This document shows, piece after piece, positions 8,485 through 16,144 of a DNA stretch of 64,000 nucleotides; the first letter of the stretch is position 1, and every line of letters starts with the position of its first letter. The notes under the pieces are model-generated. The model was not told the origin of the DNA and made no database searches. It saw only the letters and a program-made list of their open reading frames with translations. A program made the position numbers and the translations under genes. Origin of the DNA: Acidobacteriota bacterium (GTDB lineage: Bacteria > Acidobacteriota > Blastocatellia > UBA7656); NCBI GenBank assembly GCA_040754075.1, contig JBFMDH010000004.1:124001-188000 (forward strand), read 5' to 3'.

Positions 8485-11200
8485 AACTCAATCGGCTAAC
8501 AATCGCCTCTTCGATTTTCACACGGGCTAGAGTTCCTGCAACGCAAAGGGCTTACGGTGTTTCAATCGGCTAACAATCGCCTCTTCGATTTTCACCAGCA
8601 AATAAGCTTTCTCGTCACCATGCACCTCGGGTTTCAATCGGCTAACAATCGCCTCTTCGATTTTCACCTGAGTCGCATTCTGGCTATCGCGGGCGTCGAA
8701 GAGGGTTTCAATCGGCTAACAATCGCCTCTTCGATTTTCACCTGTCGGCTTTGTTGCCGGTGGTGGCGTCGGGATCATGTTTCAATCGGCTAACAATCGC
8801 CTCTTCGATTTTCACCCGACATTCTATATTTGACAATACTAGAGTTTTATCTGGGTTTCAATCGGCTAACAATCGCCTCTTCGATTTTCACAACGAAGCG
8901 AATATAAGTGAACGCAAACCAGGTTACGGTTTCAATCGGCTAACAATCGCCTCTTCGATTTTCACGAAATACTGCCGACAAAAGAAGTTCTAGAATACTG
9001 TCTGTTTCAATCGGCTAACAATCGCCTCTTCGATTTTCACAACTGGTTTTTGCCGCCATCTGCCAGAATTACGGCGGGTTTCAATCGGCTAACAATCGCC
9101 TCTTCGATTTTCACGGTTTGAACGCGACCGCCAACACGTCGAACTGCGCAACAGTTTCAATCGGCTAACAATCGCCTCTTCGATTTTCACGTGGAATAAC
9201 GTCGGTTGAAAACGAGCAGATCTGCGAGGTTTCAATCGGCTAACAATCGCCTCTTCGATTTTCACGAGTTTTTATTCCCGCCCTTCATTGAATGAATCCG
9301 AGTTTCAATCGGCTAACAATCGCCTCTTCGATTTTCACGACAGGAATTTTACACTAAAGAGGGTGTAATATTTAGTTTCAATCGGCTAACAATCGCCTCT
9401 TCGATTTTCACACGAGACTGATTGCCGAAGCCGGCAGTGACACTGCCAGTTTCAATCGGCTAACAATCGCCTCTTCGATTTTCACAAAAATTTTCTTACC
9501 CATTCGCAGATAGGACCAGGTTTCAATCGGCTAACAATCGCCTCTTCGATTTTCACGACAGGCAGAAGTTTGTTCTGCCCGGAAACCAAACCCGTTTCAA
9601 TCGGCTAACAATCGCCTCTTCGATTTTCACCCATCGATTCAACCTACCTACACTCCACCACTCACCGGTTTCAATCGGCTAACAATCGCCTCTTCGATTT
9701 TCACGAACGGGCTTCCGTCCTTCATGAAGGACAATTAATATTGTTTCAATCGGCTAACAATCGCCTCTTCGATTTTCACAAGTTTTCCATCAAGGAGACT
9801 GCAACTGCCGTTACGTTTCAATCGGCTAACAATCGCCTCTTCGATTTTCACGTGGAATAACGTCGGTTGAAAACGAGCAGATCTGCGAGGTTTCAATCGG
9901 CTAACAATCGCCTCTTCGATTTTCACAGATGGCACAGCGAATGCTTGAGTGAAAATCGAAGAGGGTTTCAATCGGCTAACAATCGCCTCTTCGATTTTCA
10001 CGGAGTTCCTCGGTGACGCTCGCGAGCTCAAAGATGGCGTTTCAATCGGCTAACAATCGCCTCTTCGATTTTCACCTATGACTGGATTGTGGTGAGATGG
10101 CGCCGCATTCGCGTTTCAATCGGCTAACAATCGCCTCTTCGATTTTCACAACATCAACACCATTGCTCACTAATGGCAATCCATTCGCGTTTCAATCGGC
10201 TAACAATCGCCTCTTCGATTTTCACCCCGATGTCATCATCTGTTCGTTCAGATATAGTGACAGTTTCAATCGGCTAACAATCGCCTCTTCGATTTTCACC
10301 CGAAGGATGTACGCTGGAATACATCAAACAACCCGGTTTCAATCGGCTAACAATCGCCTCTTCGATTTTCACTCTGATGACCTGATGACAAGGTTTGATG
10401 CATGTCTATGTTTCAATCGGCTAACAATCGCCTCTTCGATTTTCACATAAGAAAACTAAAAGGAGAATAATATGTTTCTTGCTGGTTTCAATCGGCTAAC
10501 AATCGCCTCTTCGATTTTCACAAAAAGTAACAAATCTTAAAAGGGCCGCGATTTTGGTGTTTCAATCGGCTAACAATCGCCTCTTCGATTTTCACAATAC
10601 TGGTAATCAGAGGCCTGATCATCGCTTATTTGGTTTCAATCGGCTAACAATCGCCTCTTCGATTTTCACACATCTTCACAGACTCCAATACAGTCAGTTA
10701 CAAGTAGTGTTTCAATCGGCTAACAATCGCCTCTTCGATTTTCACTGGCAAACTTTCGGTTATTGCCCAGATGCAAGCTTTTATATGTTTCAATCGGCTA
10801 ACAATCGCCTCTTCGATTTTCACAAACTGGGATGCGCTTCGCTTGTCGCATCCGAAGACCAAGTTTCAATCGGCTAACAATCGCCTCTTCGATTTTCACA
10901 CGATGCTCGCTTGGTCAAAGTGCTCAAGGAGTATTCCTGTTTCAATCGGCTAACAATCGCCTCTTCGATTTTCACCCTGCGGCGATCCTTAGAGTTAACG
11001 GATGCTGAAATCTTGTTTCAATCGGCTAACAATCGCCTCTTCGATTTTCACGTTATGACAGAGGGGGGTACTTCTCAGTCAAACCTTTTGTTTCAATCGG
11101 CTAACAATCGCCTCTTCGATTTTCACTCGAAGCAAACAGCTTGATAGTAAGGGAGAAAATTAGGTTTCAATCGGCTAACAATCGCCTCTTCGATTTTCAC
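8485..11200 (-). CRISPR. CRISPR array, 37 repeats and 36 spacers, no cas genes nearby
   Basis: I count 37 copies of a 37-bp repeat (plus strand GTTTCAATCGG...TTCGATTTTCAC), with starts from 8485 to 11164. The spacers are 35-39 bp. On the minus strand the repeat ends ATTGAAAC, the usual 8-nt crRNA handle of many type I and III systems, so I place transcription right to left. This agrees with the leftmost repeat (8485-8521) being degenerate in its first three bases, as trailer-end repeats often are, and with an A+T-rich leader-like region on the right. All other repeats look identical. Spacer 9191-9228 is repeated exactly at 9852-9889. Spacer 9927-9964 contains 16 nt of repeat. No cas gene lies within the window, so the effector must be encoded elsewhere or be missing. 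Short open frames through the array are artefacts of the repeat. Confidence 0.98.
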
Positions 11201-11565
11201 AGCCCCCCTTTTGGAGCCTTTATTTTCAAAGGTTTAAACCCCCGTTTGGGCTAACCCCCGAAAATCTGTCGAAAATCGTTAAAAATTTATTAAAGTGAAA
11301 TCGCTTGAAAACCTATGTAATTATCAAATAACCAAGGCTTTAAGTGGTTTGGGCTAATCCCCCCCCTTTTTTCAATACATGGGGGTTAGCCCAAAATTCT
11401 CAAAATTCAAATTTGTGCCGCCTAATCTATACCCGTTGGCTTTGATTTGGCAAATGGTTTCTTTTAATTTTTGAGAATTTTGCCGGGGGCAGTAAAAATT
11501 CCGGCAGCACAACTTTGGTTCATCAACCTTATTGTGCTAGATTCACCGCAGATTTTTTATTGCTT
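11201..11565 (-). promoter_or_regulatory. Probable CRISPR leader with nested inverted repeats
   Basis: This 365-bp non-coding, A+T-rich stretch adjoins the intact end of the array. GGGCTAACCCCC occurs at 11248-11259. A related copy at 11351-11363 pairs with GGGGGTTAGCCC at 11381-11392, forming a strong hairpin. An outer pair, AAAATTCTCAAAA (about 11393-11405) and TTTTTGAGAATTTT (about 11467-11481), is also inverted. Position and composition fit a leader. The hairpins could instead be a small repeat element or the 5' region of the plus-strand gene at 11566. Confidence 0.6.
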
Positions 11566-12753
11566 ATGAAAAGACGCTTAACCACCTTGACGCGGTGCCT
11601 GTTCATTTTTTGGCTCGCGTCATTTGTCCACGCGCAGGAATTTCGCATCGTGCGCCAGGGCATCGAGCATGGGCAAATCACTCGCGGCGTCAAATCTGCC
11701 GATGGCGCGACCGGTCCCTGGGTGATTAATTTGCTCAGGGTTGATTTACGAAAAGCCGACATCAGATTGCAGCACGCGATGGATGAAGCCGTAGGGCTTG
11801 AAACCACTTCGTCGATGGCGGCGCGTTACGGAGCGGTTGCCGCTATCAACGCGGGATTTTTTACGACCAGCGGAACCTACAGAGGCGATGCCGCAGGGGT
11901 TTTGAAAGTCAATGGCAAACTGCTAAGCGAACCGGCGCTGAATCGGGTTGCGGTTGGTTTCGTGAATGAACGTCACACCACCGAAATCATCTTCGGGCAT
12001 TTGCAGTTTGATGGCAGCGTTGAAACTTTACGCGGCAAACATCAACTGAACGGCATCAATCGTCAACGCGGCGCAAATGAACTGATGCTCTTCACGCCGG
12101 AATTTCATCGCACTACCCTGACGACCCCTGAGGGCGTGGAAATCATCGTTCGCCGAAATCGCATTGCGCAAATCAAAGACCGGCAGGGCAGTTCGATTAT
12201 CCCTGCCGATGGCTATGTGCTTTCGGCAAGCGGCGCGGCGCGCGATTGGGCTTTACGGAATTTGCGCGTCGGAGAGCGGCTTCGCATACGCACAGAACTC
12301 GTCGCGGTTGAAAAAGCTCAAAGTGAAAAATGGCGGCGCGCTGAATTTGTGGTTGGTGGGGTGCCGCAACTCATCAAAGACGGGCGCATTGAAATTACTC
12401 ATGAGCAGGAAAACATTCGCGCCAATTTCGTTACCGACAGGCATCCGCGCACCGCGATTGCCAAATTAAAAGACGGGCGCTTGTTGCTGATGACGGTGGA
12501 TGGCAGACAACCGGGTTACAGCGCCGGAATGGGGCTCAGACAACTGGCGGAAATCCTGTTGGAATTTGGCGCAATCGAAGCGATAAACTTGGATGGCGGC
12601 GGTTCGACGACGATGGTGGTCGAAGGCAAAGTGGTCAACAAACCTTCGGACGCCACGGGCGAACGCGCCGTGAGTGATGCGCTACTGATTGTTGAGAGAG
12701 GATACAGGATACAGGATTCAGGAGTTAGGATAACGATGAAGGCGGAACGATGA
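11566..12753 (+). CDS. Secreted phosphodiester glycosidase-family (NAGPA/DUF2233) protein
   Basis: I choose the ATG at 11566, which gives a clean signal peptide (MKRRLTTLTRCLFIFWLASFVHAQ). The ~395-residue protein shows the NAGPA-domain hallmarks: AAINAGFF near 95, HPRTAIAKLKDGRLLLMTVDGRQPGYSAGM in the second half, and the catalytic-region EAINLDGGGSTTMVV. In the family this domain removes GlcNAc from phosphodiesters or acts on wall polymers; the bacterial substrate is unknown. The last ~18 residues (RIQDSGVRITMKAER) are encoded by the left arm of an inverted repeat, so the natural C-terminus has probably been replaced or extended by repeat DNA. Confidence 0.85.
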   Translation: MKRRLTTLTRCLFIFWLASFVHAQEFRIVRQGIEHGQITRGVKSADGATGPWVINLLRVDLRKADIRLQHAMDEAVGLETTSSMAARYGAVAAINAGFFTTSGTYRGDAAGVLKVNGKLLSEPALNRVAVGFVNERHTTEIIFGHLQFDGSVETLRGKHQLNGINRQRGANELMLFTPEFHRTTLTTPEGVEIIVRRNRIAQIKDRQGSSIIPADGYVLSASGAARDWALRNLRVGERLRIRTELVAVEKAQSEKWRRAEFVVGGVPQLIKDGRIEITHEQENIRANFVTDRHPRTAIAKLKDGRLLLMTVDGRQPGYSAGMGLRQLAEILLEFGAIEAINLDGGGSTTMVVEGKVVNKPSDATGERAVSDALLIVERGYRIQDSGVRITMKAER

Positions 12754-12841
12754 ACGATGAACAAGGTGAAATTCTTTTTGTTCATCGTTCATCGTTCCTA
12801 CTTCATACTTTCCTTTTCCTGACTCCTGAATCCTGTATCCT
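12706..12841. repeat. Long hairpin element from 7-bp words, overlapping a gene end
   Basis: The outer arms 12706-12725 and 12822-12841 are a perfect 20-bp inverted pair (AGGATACAGGATTCAGGAGT). The inner arms 12744-12764 and 12778-12798 are a perfect 21-bp pair made of GAACGAT words. The whole 136 bp folds into one long imperfect stem. The left arm codes for the C-terminus of the preceding gene and the right arm ends 11 bp before the sixA start. Confidence 0.92.
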
Positions 12842-12852
12842 TTGGGAGATTT

Positions 12853-13341
12853 ATGAAAACTTTATTACTGCTGCGCCATGCGAAATCGGATTGGGACGAT
12901 CCGAGATTGCGCGATATTGAACGACCGCTCGCCAAACGCGGGGAGCGTGATGCGCCGCGAATGGGCAAGGCATTAAAAGAGAAGGGCATTAAACCGGATT
13001 TCGTTTATTGTTCTCCGGCAATGCGGGCGCGACAAACCCTGGAACGCTTTACGCAAGCGGCGGGCATCGATGCGGAAATTCAATTTGAGCAAAATATTTA
13101 TGAAGCCGCTTCGGCGGAACTGATTAAACTGGTGCGCCATCTGCCAAATGAACGTCAGTGTGTGCTGATGGTCGGGCATAATCCCGGATTTGAAACCTTG
13201 CTGTCGCGGTTGATTGGCGAATCGCGGGTGATGCCGACGGCGGCGCTTGGTTGTGTGACGTTTGACATTGACAGATGGGAAGATGTTGAAGATGGGCAGG
13301 GGAAACTCAAGTGGTTTTTAATTCCCAAGGCGCTCGATTGA
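12853..13341 (+). CDS. sixA: SixA-type phosphohistidine phosphatase
   Basis: This 162-residue histidine-phosphatase-superfamily protein starts MKTLLLLRHAKSDWDD, with the catalytic RHG-like motif as RHA, typical of SixA. It continues with CSPAMRARQTLE and the second catalytic His in LMVGHNPGFE near residue 116. SixA removes phosphate from histidine in phosphorelay proteins and, in E. coli, from the nitrogen PTS protein NPr. The length matches the family. It is directly preceded by a hairpin repeat whose right arm may supply part of the 5' leader. Confidence 0.88.
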   Translation: MKTLLLLRHAKSDWDDPRLRDIERPLAKRGERDAPRMGKALKEKGIKPDFVYCSPAMRARQTLERFTQAAGIDAEIQFEQNIYEAASAELIKLVRHLPNERQCVLMVGHNPGFETLLSRLIGESRVMPTAALGCVTFDIDRWEDVEDGQGKLKWFLIPKALD

Positions 13342-13474
13342 ATGCGGCGATTTTTGCGCGCGGCTTGGATTTTTTTAAGAGCGCATTGCTCGTTTGCATC
13401 GGCTCAGTAGCGGCGCGGCTTGAACTGAATTTAATAAAGCTTCAAATTGAGAAGACCTTTTTCGGAATAAATTC

Positions 13475-13903
13475 ATGTTGAATTACCTGACGGATTTTTA
13501 TAATTCACTTACGTGGAGCAAAGTTTTAATCGGGTTCGCTTTGTTTCTTGCCACTTTTACGTTGAGCCTGGCGATGGTCTCTTTTGTATTGGTGAAAATC
13601 CCGCCGACCTATTTTCATCCGACGCACAATCGCGAATTCATGGTCGGCAAGCCCTGGCTGGTGCGTTGGGGCGGGTTGATTTTGAAAAATATTGCGGGCG
13701 TGTTGCTGGTCGCCATCGGCATCATCCTCTCTTTGCCGGGAGTGCCGGGGCAGGGCATTTTAACCATTTTGCTTGGCTTGGTAATGATTGATATTCCCGG
13801 CAAACGCCCGATGGAAACCCGCATCGTGCGCCGTCCGGCGGTGCTTTCGTCAATCAATAAACTGCGCGCCAGATTTGGCAAACCGCCGCTTGAGGTGGAA
13901 TGA
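13475..13903 (+). CDS. Small membrane protein with PGVPGQG motif
   Basis: This 142-residue protein has two or three transmembrane segments: about 17-40 (LIGFALFLATFTLSLAMVSFVLV) and about 70-110, where LLVAIGIILSLPGVPGQGILTILLGL forms a re-entrant-looking Pro/Gly-rich hairpin. A basic cytosolic tail follows (RRPAVLSSINKLRARFGKPPL). I recall this PG-rich motif in uncharacterised short membrane proteins of diverse bacteria. No function can be assigned. Confidence 0.65.
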   Translation: MLNYLTDFYNSLTWSKVLIGFALFLATFTLSLAMVSFVLVKIPPTYFHPTHNREFMVGKPWLVRWGGLILKNIAGVLLVAIGIILSLPGVPGQGILTILLGLVMIDIPGKRPMETRIVRRPAVLSSINKLRARFGKPPLEVE

Positions 13904-14038
13904 TTTCTATTGCTGCGTTTTTCAGCGTGTGATAGGTTAGCGCCATCGTCGCTCGCATATTTTTGCCCTTATCCTGGCACCCCTCAGGGCTTGATTAACA
14001 GCAAATCGCGATGCTTTGGAAATAGGTTTGGAGTGAGT

Positions 14039-15946
14039 GTGTCTGAGCAATCAAATCATTCGGTGACAGAAGAGCAGCAATTTATTGGCAATCTGCAATC
14101 AACACCGGCGATATTCATTTTGTGTGTGATTGCGCTATCGGCAGTCGTGGTCTTGCCATTTTTCTGGATGGGCAAATCCAGTGACGGGCGACGCTGGTAT
14201 GAGGGCGCGCCGCCGGTTCAGGAGCGCGATGATGTGCCAGCGCCTGTACAAATAGGCATGCCGGAAACCCATGATATGGCTGTGCATTTCGATCAGATGC
14301 GCTCCTTTTATGTGGGGTTAGCGTCCGGAGTTGCCTATCCCCGGTGGGAAGAGGATACCAATCGCGGATTTGGCGCGCCGACGATGACCTACTATTCTCC
14401 CGCCATTTATTACCTGACTTCATTCTTTTATAAGCTCACAGGCGATTGGCGCACGACCTTAATATGCGTTGTGCTGTTGATTATGTTGGCATCGGCGGGC
14501 GCTCTATATCTTTATGCGCGGCGAACGCTTTCACCGGTGGCTTCGGCAATGGCAACCATCATTTATGTGATAGCGCCGTATCACCTGATAGACCAATACC
14601 AGCGCGGCGCGATAGCAGAGTTAATGAGCTTTATCTGGATGCCACTGATTCTCTATTTCATAGACCGATTGCTTGAAGAACAATCTACTGAGCCGGAACC
14701 ATCAACATCCCATACATCCAAAACGTTTTCGTCATTCAGGCTGTTTGCCCTCGTAGGGCTTGCGGCGAGCTACGGAGCGATGTTGTGGTCGCACGTGCCG
14801 ACAACTTTTCAATTCTCACTGGCGCTGGGGGTGATGACGCCATTGCTTGCCTGGCTGAGACGCGATTGGAGAGGATTAATATGGATTGGCGCAGCCATAT
14901 TTTTAGGCGTCGGACTGGCTGCGGCTTATCTCTATCCGGCTGTAACGGAACAACATTTAATCCGCTCGGATTTGTTGAATGGCGATATCCCTTACGAAAC
15001 AACCTATCTTTTTTCTCAAACTGGAAACGGGTTTGAAAATTTCAGCCGCTTTTCCGAGTTGCTGAACCATACCTGGTTTTTCAACCTTGCCATTATTCTT
15101 ATTGCAATCACCATATTTTTTGCTTATCGCCAGGTGACGGGCGTTTCGCAGGCAATTAAATTTCAAGTATGGGTGTGGTTGAGCGCAGGGCTGCTGGCAA
15201 GCTTTCTGATGCTGTCGGTTTCGGATTTTATCAGGAAAGCGATTCCTAAATTTGATATAGGTGTCTTTTCCTGGCGAATGCTTTCAATTTCAACGCTGGT
15301 TGCCGCATTGGTTGTCGGGGTTATCGCGCAGATGGCGGTTCAACATCGTTCAATAGACAAACAGCGACGCTTATTGATTTATGGATTCCTGGCAGCTTGC
15401 ATGCTAAGTAGCGCGGGGTTCAGTCTGGTGCGGGTTATATTGCCGATGCGGGATTTTCAATATTTCGTATCGAGAAAAGAGCATCTCAACCGGATTATGT
15501 TACCGAAAGATGTGCCGATACTGCCGCGTCAGTTGCCGGTCATTAACCCTGCAGAATTGATTAAACCTTCGGGTGAAATCGCCATAGAGACCTGGGAGCC
15601 ACACTATCGCAAATTAAAAGTGAATGTGCCGGAAAGCAATCAACTGGTGATTCGCACATTCGATTTTCCAGGTTGGACAACCACACTCGATAACCAGCCG
15701 GCAAGCCTTTCAAAAATGAAAGACTTTGGCGCAATTGTGGTCAATATACCTGCGGGTTCACATCAAATCGAGTTGAGATTTCTGGATACAAAAGTGAGAT
15801 GGACGGGTAAACTTGTCAATGGGTGTGCGGTTGCCGTTGCTTTGCTGCTGGTGGGTTGGGGATATAAACAACAGTGGGCACAGGGAAAAATCGTAAACCG
15901 GAAAGGCGATGAGCAACCGGTGGATATTCCGGAAATGGTAAAATAG
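14039..15946 (+). CDS. Membrane protein with PTPS-related (PF10131-like) domain
   Basis: I choose the GTG at 14039, with GGAG about 5 bp upstream. The upstream in-frame extension (13910 on) is Cys/Pro-rich and lacks protein-like character. The ~635-residue product has about ten membrane segments. After the first helix comes a large outside loop with HDMAVHFDQMRSFYVGLASG and PRWEEDTNRGFGAPTM, the signature of the 6-pyruvoyl-tetrahydropterin-synthase-related membrane domain. The C-terminus has an extracytoplasmic beta-domain (SGEIAIETWEPHYRKLKVNV) and a final helix, an arrangement shared with YfhO-like proteins. It is probably a GT-C-type transferase of envelope glycans. The next gene is also a large YfhO-type protein. 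Confidence 0.75.
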   Translation: MSEQSNHSVTEEQQFIGNLQSTPAIFILCVIALSAVVVLPFFWMGKSSDGRRWYEGAPPVQERDDVPAPVQIGMPETHDMAVHFDQMRSFYVGLASGVAYPRWEEDTNRGFGAPTMTYYSPAIYYLTSFFYKLTGDWRTTLICVVLLIMLASAGALYLYARRTLSPVASAMATIIYVIAPYHLIDQYQRGAIAELMSFIWMPLILYFIDRLLEEQSTEPEPSTSHTSKTFSSFRLFALVGLAASYGAMLWSHVPTTFQFSLALGVMTPLLAWLRRDWRGLIWIGAAIFLGVGLAAAYLYPAVTEQHLIRSDLLNGDIPYETTYLFSQTGNGFENFSRFSELLNHTWFFNLAIILIAITIFFAYRQVTGVSQAIKFQVWVWLSAGLLASFLMLSVSDFIRKAIPKFDIGVFSWRMLSISTLVAALVVGVIAQMAVQHRSIDKQRRLLIYGFLAACMLSSAGFSLVRVILPMRDFQYFVSRKEHLNRIMLPKDVPILPRQLPVINPAELIKPSGEIAIETWEPHYRKLKVNVPESNQLVIRTFDFPGWTTTLDNQPASLSKMKDFGAIVVNIPAGSHQIELRFLDTKVRWTGKLVNGCAVAVALLLVGWGYKQQWAQGKIVNRKGDEQPVDIPEMVK

Positions 15947-16029
15947 CGCCACCGTTCTCCTGGTCAATTATCGAACCCTGAAATCCTCTTCTTGATGATT
16001 TATCACAAAGGGTAGACGGGATTATTCTA

Positions 16030-16058
16030 TTGACACCCCCGGTCAATTAACGCACTAT
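16030..16058 (+). promoter_or_regulatory. Putative sigma-70 promoter of the YfhO-type gene
   Basis: A perfect -35 box TTGACA (16030-16035) is followed after 17 bp by CACTAT (16053-16058), which matches three of six consensus -10 positions. It lies 87 bp upstream of the start codon. Confidence 0.5.
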
Positions 16059-16144
16059 CGCCGTGTGGTTTTGCCATCGCACTCTGAAAGCTTCAAATTC
16101 CCCCTTATTAAAGCCCTCAACAACCCAACGAAAATCCGATTTGC

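Noticed and set aside
8557-11144. Several open frames through the CRISPR array with repeated FQSANNRLFDFH-like peptides
   Set aside because: They only reflect the 37-bp repeat being free of stops; no start signals or conserved protein features are present.
13910-14038. Upstream start for the PTPS-related membrane protein
   Set aside because: The added residues are Cys/Pro-rich without protein character and the GTG at 14039 has a ribosome binding site.
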